This document shows, one piece after another, positions 34,008 to 42,126 of a stretch of DNA of 64,000 nucleotides. The notes under the pieces are model-generated. The model was not told the origin of the DNA and searched no databases. It saw only the letters and a program-made list of their open reading frames with translations. The stretch is taken from the NCBI RefSeq assembly GCF_018130145.1, contig NZ_JAFCMB010000002.1, forward strand, positions 558,001 to 622,000. The letters are read 5' to 3'. The stretch is from Bradyrhizobium sp. AUGA SZCCT0176 (lineage in GTDB: Bacteria; Pseudomonadota; Alphaproteobacteria; Rhizobiales; Xanthobacteraceae). Each line of letters begins with the position of its first letter. The first letter of the stretch is position 1. A program made the position numbers and the translations under genes.

Positions 34008-36068
34008 TCAGTCGCGGAATTTCTTCTTTTTCTTCTTCCCGAATGCGGGCTTCGCAGCGCCGTCATGTTTCGGCTTGGCGGCGTAAGCGGGCTTCTCCCG
34101 GAACGGCCGCTTTTTGTCGTAACGCCTTTCCTTGTCGAATCCAGGCGCCTTTTCGCTGCGAGGCTTGTCGTCATACGACTTGCTGTCGCGGGATTTGCCG
34201 CCGGGCGGCTTGTTGTTCCAGGGCTTTTCATCACGGGGTTTTTCGTCGCGAGGCTTGTCATCGCGAGGCTTGTCCCAAGGCTTTGCTTCCCGCGGCTTGT
34301 CCTGCCACGGCTTGCCATGCGGCCTCGGTGCCCTCTCCTCACGCTCGCGCGCAGGCGGACGCTTCTCGGCCGCGGGCTCGCCCTGCGGGCCCTCGGGCAG
34401 CGGCTCGATGCGAATATTGTCTTCCTTGTCGGGACGGCGGAGGTTGCCGACAAATTTGTCGGCGGCACGCGCGGAAATCTCGAACTCGGTCGTCGTGTCC
34501 ATGACGCGGATGGCGCCGATGTCGGTCTTGTCGATGCCGCCGCGGCGGCAGATCATCGGCAACAGCCAGCGCGCCTCGGCATTCTTGCGGCTGCCGATCG
34601 AGGCGCGGAACCAGACACTGTTCTCGCCCATGACGTGGCGCGCCGACGGCTTTTTCGACTTCGATCGTGGACTGGCGTTGCGATCGTCACCGCGCGGCGC
34701 ACGACTATCCCGATCTCTTTCGCGGCCGCGATCCTCGCGGCCCCGGGCGCGATGTTCGCCGGGATCGATGATGTCTTCGGGCGAGGGCAGCCGTGAGCGA
34801 TAGAGCCGCGCCAGTGCCGCGGCGATATCCTCGGCCGAGCGCTCGGCGAGCAGCGCCTGCGCCAGCATCAGATCTTCTGATGTGGTCTCTTCGGCGAACA
34901 GCGCATCCTTCAGCATGCGCTCCTGATCGAGCTTGCGGATTTCATCGGCCTGCGGCGCCGTGCCCCAGATCGCATCGATGCCGGCCAGGTTCAGCAGCAC
35001 TTCCGCGCGCCGCTTGCGCGCCGGCGGCACCAGCAGGACGCTGACACCCTTGCGCCCCGCGCGGCCGGTGCGGCCGGAGCGATGCTGCATGACTTCGGGA
35101 TCGTTCGGAATATCGGCGTGGATGACAAGATCGAGGTTCGGCAGATCGATGCCGCGGGCGGCGACGTCGGTCGCGACGCAAACGCGGGCGCGTCCGTCGC
35201 GCAATGCCTGCAGCGCGTGGGTGCGCTCATTCTGGGTCAATTCGCCTGATAGCGCCACGACCGAGAAGCCGCGCTCCGACAATGTTGCCTGCAGATGCCG
35301 CACCGCTTCGCGCGTATTGCAGAACACCAGCGCGCTCGGCGATTCGAAGAAGCGCAAGGTATTGACCACCGCATGGTCGACATCGCCGGGCGCAATCCGG
35401 ATGGCGCGGTAATCGATGTCGGCGTGGCCGCCTTCGTCGCCACCAACCTCGATACGGAAAGCTTCCTGCTGATATTCCTTGGCCAGGGCGATGATGACGC
35501 GCGGCAGGGTTGCCGAGAACAGCAGGGTGCGGCGGGTCTCCGGCGTGGTCTCGAGGATGAACTCCATATCCTCGCGAAATCCGAGATCGAGCATTTCGTC
35601 GGCCTCGTCGAGCACGACAGCCTTCAATTCGGAAATGTCGAGCCGGTTGCGCCTCAAATGATCGCACAGCCGCCCCGGGGTGCCGACCACGATGTGGGCG
35701 CCGGCCGCGAGCTCACGCTGTTCACGGCGCGGATCCATGCCGCCGACGCAGGAAACCACGCGCGCATCGGCATATTGATAGAGCCAGGCGAGTTCGCGAT
35801 GGACCTGTAAGGCAAGTTCACGCGTCGGTGCGACGATCAGGGCAAGCGGTGCGCCAGCCCGCTCGAACCGCTCGGCATCGCCGAGCAGTTCGGCTGATAT
35901 CGCGAGGCCATAGGCGACGGTCTTGCCGGAGCCGGTCTGCGCCGACACCAGCAAGTCGCGGCCGGCGGCGTCATTTGCCAGCACGGCGGTCTGCACCGGC
36001 GTCAGGGAATCGAAATTGCGCTCGGCCAGGGCTCGGGCGAGCGGCGGACTTGTGGTCAGGGATGTCAC
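34008..36068 (-). CDS. DEAD-box RNA helicase with DbpA-type RNA-binding domain and long charged tail
   Basis: This encodes a 686-residue ATP-dependent RNA helicase. The motifs are complete: SAQTGSGKT (I), PTRELA (Ia), TPGR (Ib), DEAD (II), SAT (III), ARGID (V) and HRSGRTGRAGR (VI). A DbpA-type RNA-binding domain follows the core (about 475-555, VWFRASIGSRKNAEARWLLP). The last ~120 residues are a low-complexity tail with repeated DKPRDEKPRDEKPW-like units and basic clusters. It is likely to act in ribosome assembly or cold adaptation. Translation appears to begin at GTG (36066-36068), since no ATG fits. Confidence 0.95.
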   Translation of the reverse strand: MTSLTTSPPLARALAERNFDSLTPVQTAVLANDAAGRDLLVSAQTGSGKTVAYGLAISAELLGDAERFERAGAPLALIVAPTRELALQVHRELAWLYQYADARVVSCVGGMDPRREQRELAAGAHIVVGTPGRLCDHLRRNRLDISELKAVVLDEADEMLDLGFREDMEFILETTPETRRTLLFSATLPRVIIALAKEYQQEAFRIEVGGDEGGHADIDYRAIRIAPGDVDHAVVNTLRFFESPSALVFCNTREAVRHLQATLSERGFSVVALSGELTQNERTHALQALRDGRARVCVATDVAARGIDLPNLDLVIHADIPNDPEVMQHRSGRTGRAGRKGVSVLLVPPARKRRAEVLLNLAGIDAIWGTAPQADEIRKLDQERMLKDALFAEETTSEDLMLAQALLAERSAEDIAAALARLYRSRLPSPEDIIDPGEHRARGREDRGRERDRDSRAPRGDDRNASPRSKSKKPSARHVMGENSVWFRASIGSRKNAEARWLLPMICRRGGIDKTDIGAIRVMDTTTEFEISARAADKFVGNLRRPDKEDNIRIEPLPEGPQGEPAAEKRPPAREREERAPRPHGKPWQDKPREAKPWDKPRDDKPRDEKPRDEKPWNNKPPGGKSRDSKSYDDKPRSEKAPGFDKERRYDKKRPFREKPAYAAKPKHDGAAKPAFGKKKKKKFRD

Positions 36069-36294
36069 GGGATCAGAACCTTAATGGGCGCAGCTGCGCC
36101 GGAAAGCCGAATAAAGCCTCGAACCATACGATTGAGGCTGCCGGCTGGAGGATGCGCGGGTCCGATGACCCGAACGATTTGAATGAGATAGGCACCCTTT
36201 AGGCCATTCGCAGCCAAAGCGCCATGGAATGTTGGTGGGGGCTGCATTGCGTCGTTAACGGCGGGCTATGGTGTTGATATTGCAACGATATCCC

Positions 36295-36413
36295 GTCGTC
36301 CCGGCGCAGGCCGGGACCCATACCGCGTGATCTCTCGAAGAGGCCGCGGTATCAAACACCTTTCGCAAAACTGCTCCCTGTGGTTATGGGTCCCGGCTCA
36401 AGGCCGGGACGAC
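36295..36413. repeat. Palindromic intergenic repeat element, copy 2 (119 bp), inverted relative to copy 1
   Basis: The ends are GTCGTCCCGGCGCAGGCCGG and its near complement at the right side. The interior CGCGTGATCTCTCG and CCTGTGGTTATGGGTCCC match the reverse complement of the element at 2878-2998. So the two are copies in opposite orientation, with the middle part more diverged. The adjoining 36069-36294 holds no gene and would contain the helicase promoter. Confidence 0.85.
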
Positions 36414-36979
36414 GGCGGTGTTTGTAACTGCACCGTCATCCAAACGCAGTTTCGCGATCTCGCGACGCACAGCGCCCGAGCTTTGTCAGAAAACCTTGCC
36501 CCCGGAATTAAGAGGGCGCAGGGAAGACCGGGTGCGCGCTGCACCCGCGGTCTCGCGTGCGGTTTGCACAAAAAAATGTGCACGCGAGCATACAGGGCAG
36601 CGGTGAACACCCGGCCTTCCCTGCGCAATGGCTTTACGGTTTATGCCGTGATCTCCCCGGAGACGAGTTCTTGGTTGACTCCGTCACCGCCGGTTCAGCT
36701 CACGCTTAGCCGACGGCTTGACGCCAGCAACGGGCGCCAGGACCACACGGTTTTGCCGTACGCTTATCCACGCCGTCGTCGAGGCGTAAACCGGCGTCCA
36801 CCGCAACCCGCCCAACGTCCGTGACGACGGCCGACGCCCTCTGAGTGGGACGGGATGGGCAAAGATATGCACCTGATTTGCCATTCTGTAAAACAGAAAT
36901 ATTTTTTATTTTGGGGCTTGACACGATTTCTGTAAATACGAACTGATTTGCCCGACGGGTTGTTTTGTCGCAGTCCAAC
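36414..36979. repeat. Non-coding region resembling a dispersed Bradyrhizobium intergenic repeat
   Basis: No credible gene is present. The sequence includes a stem TTTGCACAAAAAAATGTGCA-like arrangement near 36566-36591 and an A+T-rich stretch around 36890-36930. CCCGACGGGT (36952-36961) reappears in inverse form as ACCCGTCGG near 37108. I recall very similar blocks between many Bradyrhizobium genes, often mis-annotated as hypothetical proteins; that memory needs a database check. Open frames in it lack the codon bias of the region. Confidence 0.5.
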
Positions 36980-37089
36980 GTCATTGCCTGCGACAAACGC
37001 AAACGCGTTTGCGCAAGAGAGCGTAAGCGACGAAGCAATCCACAGTCGCTATGCCGTGCCATGGATTGCTTCGCTTCGCTCGCAATGAC
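36980..37089. repeat. 110-bp intergenic repeat with inverted ends (GTCATTGC ... GCAATGAC)
   Basis: The element begins GTCATTGCCTGCGAC and ends CTTCGCTCGCAATGAC, giving inverted termini. Internally GAAGCAATCCACAGTCGC and the reverse-type GCCATGGATTGCTTCGC form a second inverted match. This looks like a REP-type element of a second family. It splits the CCCGACGGGT/ACCCGTCGG sequences on either side, as if inserted into a pre-existing repeat. Confidence 0.7.
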
Positions 37090-37155
37090 AGAACTTGGCT
37101 GAGTTGACCCGTCGGACGGGTGGAGCGTTGGCTCGTTCCACGATAGGATTTTCAC

Positions 37156-37878
37156 ATGACCATTCCGTTCAAGACCATCCGCGCGCGCGCCGAGAAGCGC
37201 AAGGGTGGGCCGAAGGCGCTGCAGAAGCTGTTGCCGCCGAAGCCCGAGGCGAAGGCGCTCGCCAAACTTGGCGACGATCGCATTCTCGCCGAGATGACCA
37301 AGCGGGTGTTTTCGGCCGGCTTTGCCTGGAGCGTGATCGAGAACAAATGGCCGGGCTTCGAAAAGGCGTTCCTCGGCTTCAAGCCCGGGCCGCTGACGCT
37401 GCAGGCGGATGAATTCTGGGACGCGCTGATGAAGGACACGCGCATCGTGCGCAACGGCGCCAAGATCATGTCGGTGCGATCAAATGCGAGTTTCGTGCGC
37501 GAGATCGCCAAGGAGCACGGCAGCTTCGGCAAGTTTCTCGTGAACTGGCCCTCCTCCGACCAGATCGGACTACTCGACCTGCTCGCCAAGCGCGGCAGCC
37601 GGCTCGGCGGCAACACCGGCCAGATGATGCTGCGCTTTCTCGGCTTCGACGGCTTCGTCACGTCAAAGGACATGGTGGCGTGCCTGCGCGATGCCGGTCT
37701 CGATATCGCGGAGACCGTGACCTCGAAGCGCGACCTTGCCAAGGTGCAGGCGCAGTTCAACGAATGGGCCGAGGAAACCGGCCTGCCTTACGTGCAGCTC
37801 TCACGCATCTGTGCGATGTCGGCCGGGGAGAACTACCGTAACGAGACGCTGGCGCGGTTTTTGGGTGGCGAGGAATGA
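37156..37878 (+). CDS. tag: DNA-3-methyladenine glycosylase I
   Basis: This encodes a 240-residue base-excision repair enzyme that removes 3-methyladenine from DNA. Its sequence has the family helix-turn segments VFSAGFAWSVIENKWPGFEKAF and the motif ARILRN-like RIVRNGAKI, followed by GGNTGQMMLRFLG. The length is slightly above the classic Tag protein. An AGGAT site precedes the ATG. It stands downstream of the repeat island, so its promoter probably lies within or after the repeats. Confidence 0.85.
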   Translation: MTIPFKTIRARAEKRKGGPKALQKLLPPKPEAKALAKLGDDRILAEMTKRVFSAGFAWSVIENKWPGFEKAFLGFKPGPLTLQADEFWDALMKDTRIVRNGAKIMSVRSNASFVREIAKEHGSFGKFLVNWPSSDQIGLLDLLAKRGSRLGGNTGQMMLRFLGFDGFVTSKDMVACLRDAGLDIAETVTSKRDLAKVQAQFNEWAEETGLPYVQLSRICAMSAGENYRNETLARFLGGEE

Positions 37879-37935
37879 GGGCCTCGTGTCGGGCCTCCCT
37901 CGGTCGAGAAACCGCGCGCAGGGAGGAACCCACCC

Positions 37936-38193
37936 GTGCGCATTCCGGCTTTGACTGTCGTAATCGTCGCAGCACTTTTGACCGCAGCGCCGGCTCTCGC
38001 GCAGACCTATGATCCGGCCTACCCGATCTGCATCCAGACCTACAGCCACAATGGCAGCGCCATCATATGCCGTTTTACCTCGATGGCGCAGTGCGCCGCG
38101 ACGGCATCGGGGCGCGCGGCCCAATGCATCACCAATCCATATTATGGTGGTGCAAGGGCGACTGCGGGACGGCGACCGCGCGGGGCGTATTAG
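37936..38193 (+). CDS. Small secreted DUF3551 protein
   Basis: This encodes an 85-residue protein with a signal peptide (residues 1-22, ending PALAQ). The mature part carries the DUF3551 pattern of four cysteines: YPICIQTY, IICRF, AQCAAT and AQCITNPYY, which may form two disulfide bonds. The start is GTG at 37936, supported by GGGAGGAACC upstream. DUF3551 proteins are abundant in Bradyrhizobium, and their function is unknown. Confidence 0.85.
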   Translation: MRIPALTVVIVAALLTAAPALAQTYDPAYPICIQTYSHNGSAIICRFTSMAQCAATASGRAAQCITNPYYGGARATAGRRPRGAY

Positions 38194-38212
38194 TACGGCC
38201 TCATCGCCGCCA

Positions 38213-40564
38213 TCAACCCGCCGCGCGCCGCGGCATCTGCTCCGGCATCACCTCGGAAGGCTGCGGGATCTGCATCAGGATGGTTTGTCCTGTGGAGGCG
38301 ATTTCGATTCCGCCGTCCTGGAATTTCTGCTTCATGCGCCGGTTGAACTCGCGCTGGACCGGCCAGCGGCCGCTGTCGGTGCAGCGGATCTGGCCGACGA
38401 TCGAGACCATCGAACCGTCGACCTTGTCGATGCCCCACAATTCGAGATCGCCGCGGATGGCGTGGCGGTAGGCGTCCTCGCGGCGCATTTCGGCGACGAT
38501 GTCCTTGAGGATCTGTCCGGCGCGGTCGGTGTCTTCCTTGTAGGAAACATTGACGCTGACGGATGCATTGCCGGCACCGCGGCTTGAATTGGTGAGCGTC
38601 GTCACCGCGCTGAAAGGAACGATGTGCACCGAACCGTCGCCGGCCCGTAAGCGAATGGTGCGGATCGAGACATTCTCGACCGTCCCTGATAGCCCGGACA
38701 CCGTGACGTTGTCGCCGACCTGGACGGTGTTTTCCAGGAGAAGAAACAGCCCGGTGATGAGGTCCTGCACCAGCTTCTGCGAACCGAAGCCGATGGCGAT
38801 GCCGACGATGCCGGCACCGGCCAGCAGCGGCGCGACGTTGACGCCGATTTCGCTGAGCGTGGTCAGACCGACCACGGTCACGATCAGGCACAGCAGCGCC
38901 GTTCGCAGCATCGGCTGGAACGTGCGCAGCCGCGCCGCGCGCGCGTAATGCCCCTCGCGCGACAGCGCATTGACCTGACGATCCATCAGCGCGTTGCTGA
39001 TCTCCCAGATCGCGGCGGCCGCGAGCGCGGCGATGCCGATCGTCACCACCGCCGACAGCAGCCGGCTGCCGATTTGACCGCCGTAGAACCACACGATGGC
39101 GTCGATGCCCCATACCTCGAGCAATGCGACGAAGCCCATGAAGCCGATGACCGAAGCGACGATCTTGCGCAGCAGCGGCAGATAGCGATTGGCGCGGGTC
39201 TCCAGACCCGGGAAGCGCTGCGATATCTCGGGGCGAATGCGGAAGCCGCGGTCGATCAGGCTCAGCACCACGATGATCGCGAGCCGTGCAATCAGGATGA
39301 CGGCGCTGCCGCCGACAAAATATTGCAACAGCAGCGAATAGCCGTTGCGGATGTGCAGCGCCCACACCGTCCAGAGCGCGAGGTCGAGCGCGATTGCGGG
39401 ATAGTGCCACACACCGGCAATGCGGTTGCGTATCTGGGCGGTCGCGCCCGTGCGACCGTGCGGCGCGCGAATGGCGTCGGCGATCGGGCGGCGGCATTGC
39501 AGGATGATGACGACGATAAAGAGATGCACGACCAGCATCACGAGGCGCAGCAGCGCGGCATAGCCGCCGCGGCTCAGCCCGAGCAGCAGCGCCACGTTTG
39601 CAAAGGCGATGCCGGACACGCCGACCGCGACGATGCGCCGGACCCAGATCTCGACATAGGCCGCGGTCTCGGCGCGGACCCGAAACAGGCCGTACGGCCC
39701 GGCCAGCGCCCGCGCAGCACAGATCAGCGCGCGCGACAGCGCATAGCCATTGACGACCGCCTGGATCGCAAGCCGCACCGTCGGACGATCGCCGATCTCG
39801 GTGCTCAGCAGCATGGTGGAAACGCCGACGAAGACCAATACCGGCAGCAGTTCGAGCGCGAGCCGTCCGAGCACGAACGGCAACCGGATCAGCGACTGCC
39901 AGGCCCGCGCCAGGCTGAGACGCCGCCGGTGCAACGCCGGCTCCACGGTGACGTCAGCCGCGGAGGATGGCGGATCGACCATTGCCAGCGTCTGCGCCGG
40001 CGCGCGCGCGGTTTGCGGCAGCCGCGCTTCCAACAGCGCCACCGGCCGCTTGATCAGGCGGAACACCAGCCATTCGGCGGCGAAAGCGCAGCCGAACACC
40101 AGCGCCAGTTTCCACGCGATGTCGAATATCTGGCCGTAAGCCGCGGGATCGTTGACGGTTCGCAGGAACCAATAATAGAACGCCGGAAAATGCGTCACCG
40201 ACCGCACCAGATAGGTGACTTCGCGCGATATCTCGCCGACCTGTTCGGAGACCGTCAACAGCAATTGCGCGCCAAGACTATCAGCGGTGAGCGGGATGGC
40301 CGGCTTCGCTTCGGGCGCGGGCTCGGCGGCCTGCGGCGATGAAGACGCCCCCGCAATCGCACGCAGCGTGTCGATCATCTGTGCGCGCTTCTTGTCGTCC
40401 TGCAACGTCTCCAGCGCCCGCTTCGCCTGATCAGGCGTCAGCGCGCTGGCGTTGTTGGTTGCCGGGGCGGTGGCGGTCGGCGCGGTATTGGATTGGGCAA
40501 GCGCCGCGGGGCAAGCAAACAGCGCACAAGCGAGCAGGAGCGAGGGCAGAAATTTGTGCGACAT
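38213..40564 (-). CDS. Large MscS-family mechanosensitive channel
   Basis: This encodes a 783-residue inner-membrane channel. A signal peptide (residues 1-24) is followed by a ~125-residue periplasmic region, then about ten or eleven membrane segments. The MscS pore and beta domain are near 560-690, with GAGIVGIAIGFGSQKLVQDL and the VQVGDNVTVSGLSGTVENV segment. A cytosolic cage domain closes the protein. Such MscK-like channels release solutes at osmotic downshift. I chose the ATG at 40562-40564 because AGAAGGGG lies upstream and it opens the signal peptide; eight further upstream codons are unlikely. Confidence 0.92.
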   Translation of the reverse strand: MSHKFLPSLLLACALFACPAALAQSNTAPTATAPATNNASALTPDQAKRALETLQDDKKRAQMIDTLRAIAGASSSPQAAEPAPEAKPAIPLTADSLGAQLLLTVSEQVGEISREVTYLVRSVTHFPAFYYWFLRTVNDPAAYGQIFDIAWKLALVFGCAFAAEWLVFRLIKRPVALLEARLPQTARAPAQTLAMVDPPSSAADVTVEPALHRRRLSLARAWQSLIRLPFVLGRLALELLPVLVFVGVSTMLLSTEIGDRPTVRLAIQAVVNGYALSRALICAARALAGPYGLFRVRAETAAYVEIWVRRIVAVGVSGIAFANVALLLGLSRGGYAALLRLVMLVVHLFIVVIILQCRRPIADAIRAPHGRTGATAQIRNRIAGVWHYPAIALDLALWTVWALHIRNGYSLLLQYFVGGSAVILIARLAIIVVLSLIDRGFRIRPEISQRFPGLETRANRYLPLLRKIVASVIGFMGFVALLEVWGIDAIVWFYGGQIGSRLLSAVVTIGIAALAAAAIWEISNALMDRQVNALSREGHYARAARLRTFQPMLRTALLCLIVTVVGLTTLSEIGVNVAPLLAGAGIVGIAIGFGSQKLVQDLITGLFLLLENTVQVGDNVTVSGLSGTVENVSIRTIRLRAGDGSVHIVPFSAVTTLTNSSRGAGNASVSVNVSYKEDTDRAGQILKDIVAEMRREDAYRHAIRGDLELWGIDKVDGSMVSIVGQIRCTDSGRWPVQREFNRRMKQKFQDGGIEIASTGQTILMQIPQPSEVMPEQMPRRAAG

Positions 40565-40754
40565 CGAGGCCCCTTCTAAAATGCGCACGACGGCAAAACC
40601 GGAACCGGGTTTGCCGCCGCGCCAGCGTCATGTCGGAGAGCCCCTTTTCGCCGCCATCATGTGTCGGAAGTTTGCCATGGAGACGACTTTCTCTTGGCAA
40701 TTTGTCTTAGGCAGATTTCCTGGCAGGTGCGGCGTCACACAAATGTCGCAGCAA

Positions 40755-40946
40755 TTAATCGCGCGACGTCGCCTGTCTGCGGATGGTGAAGAAAAAATAC
40801 AGCAACACCGGCAGGGACAGCGAGCTCCAGGACAGGCCGTCCCACCAGCCGTCACCGACGAGGGCCGCGACGAGGCCCACGGTGGAGAGGATGCCGATCA
40901 GGATCGGCAGCGCAAAGATTTGCCGCAGGTTGCGATGATTTCTCAA
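40755..40946 (-). CDS. Small inner-membrane protein of the iron-uptake operon
   Basis: This encodes a 63-residue protein with two hydrophobic segments (about 10-30 and 40-53) and a basic C-terminus. The frame starts at TTG (40944-40946), five bases after the PepSY gene stop, without a clear ribosome binding site. That implies translational coupling. Small proteins of this kind often follow PepSY genes next to siderophore receptors. The function is unknown. Confidence 0.65.
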   Translation of the reverse strand: MRNHRNLRQIFALPILIGILSTVGLVAALVGDGWWDGLSWSSLSLPVLLYFFFTIRRQATSRD

Positions 40947-40950
40947 GCGA

Positions 40951-42120
40951 TCACCGGGACAGCAAGGGCGTATCGATGGCGGACCCCTGCGCGATGGCGC
41001 GATCGACGCTGACGCCGGTCTTGCGCCGGCGCAGCCAGAGATAGACTCCGGTTCCCAACACCATGATCGTCAGCACGTCGAGCAGCGCCCAGAGAATCTT
41101 CAGCGGCATGCCGCCATAGTCGCCAAAATGCAGCGGCTGCGAAATGAACAGGGTCGTGACATACCAGGGCATGTCGCGGCTGTCGGTCAGCTTGCCGGTT
41201 TCCGCATCGATCAAGGCCGGCTTGAGCAGGCGCGAGGTCACCGGCGTGTCGCCCTTCAGGAAGACGGCATAGTGGCTCTTGCTGCTGAGAATCGTTCCGG
41301 GGAAAGACACAAAACTCGGCGTCATGCCCGGCACCGTGTCCGTCGCGACGGTGACGGCGGATTGCAGCGAGGTCAGCCTGGTGGGCGGCGCGCGATCGCG
41401 GTATTGCGATGTCATCTCGGCGAGCTGGCCGTATTGCCACATCTTCAGGACAAGGTCGGCCCAGGTGTTGATCACGCCGGTGAAGCCGACCACCAGCGTC
41501 CACATCACAAGCAGAATGCCCGCCAGATTATGGATGTCGAGCCAGCGCACGATGCGCGGACGCTGGCTGCGGTAGGTGCCGAAGTCCAGCTTCCGCATCG
41601 ACGGCGCGTAGACCACGATGCCCGATATGATCGCGACGCAGAACAGGATCCCCATCAGGCCAAGGAACAGCTTGCCCGGCAGACCCGCAAACATGTCGGT
41701 GTGCAGCTTCAGCATGATGTAGGTGAAGCGCCCGGTGACATCGGGCGAATCGAGATAGGCGCCGGTATGCGAATCCATCCGGACGAAGCGGTTGTTGGTC
41801 GGGTCTGACGTGAGGGACTCGCCGACGCTGACGAACATCGCGTTGGGATCGTCGCGGTCCCAGATCAGGAAATGCGGCACCGGCATATTCTTCGGCGCAT
41901 TCGCCAATGCGTTGGCCAACAGCTTGTCCAGATCGGCGAAAGGCGTGCCGGGAGTCACATCCGCCGCCTTCACCTGGCTGTGCAGGAGCTCGTCGATTTC
42001 CTCGTGAAAGATCAGCGGCAGGCCGGTGATGCACAGCAGCAGCATGAAAATCGTGCAGATGAGGCTCGTCCATTTATGGACGGCGCCCCATCTGCGAAGA
42101 GATCGTGTCGCTGGCGTCAT
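40951..42120 (-). CDS. PepSY-associated inner-membrane protein (iron-regulated type)
   Basis: This encodes a 389-residue protein with four membrane helices, one near the N-terminus (SLICTIFMLLLCITGLPLIF) and others near residues 150, 200 and 345. Two periplasmic loops contain PepSY-like regions. The family is linked to reduction or handling of ferric siderophores in the periplasm. It begins six bases after the siderophore receptor stop codon, so the two genes are co-transcribed. Confidence 0.9.
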   Translation of the reverse strand: MTPATRSLRRWGAVHKWTSLICTIFMLLLCITGLPLIFHEEIDELLHSQVKAADVTPGTPFADLDKLLANALANAPKNMPVPHFLIWDRDDPNAMFVSVGESLTSDPTNNRFVRMDSHTGAYLDSPDVTGRFTYIMLKLHTDMFAGLPGKLFLGLMGILFCVAIISGIVVYAPSMRKLDFGTYRSQRPRIVRWLDIHNLAGILLVMWTLVVGFTGVINTWADLVLKMWQYGQLAEMTSQYRDRAPPTRLTSLQSAVTVATDTVPGMTPSFVSFPGTILSSKSHYAVFLKGDTPVTSRLLKPALIDAETGKLTDSRDMPWYVTTLFISQPLHFGDYGGMPLKILWALLDVLTIMVLGTGVYLWLRRRKTGVSVDRAIAQGSAIDTPLLSR

Positions 42121-42126
42121 GATCAG

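Noticed and set aside
36327..36824. 165-codon frame in the repeat island
   Set aside because: It crosses a palindromic element and repeated sequence, lacks codon bias and has no recognisable domain.
38948..40342. 464-codon plus-strand frame
   Set aside because: It is antisense to the MscS channel and rich in Arg/Gln/His with no hydrophobic pattern.
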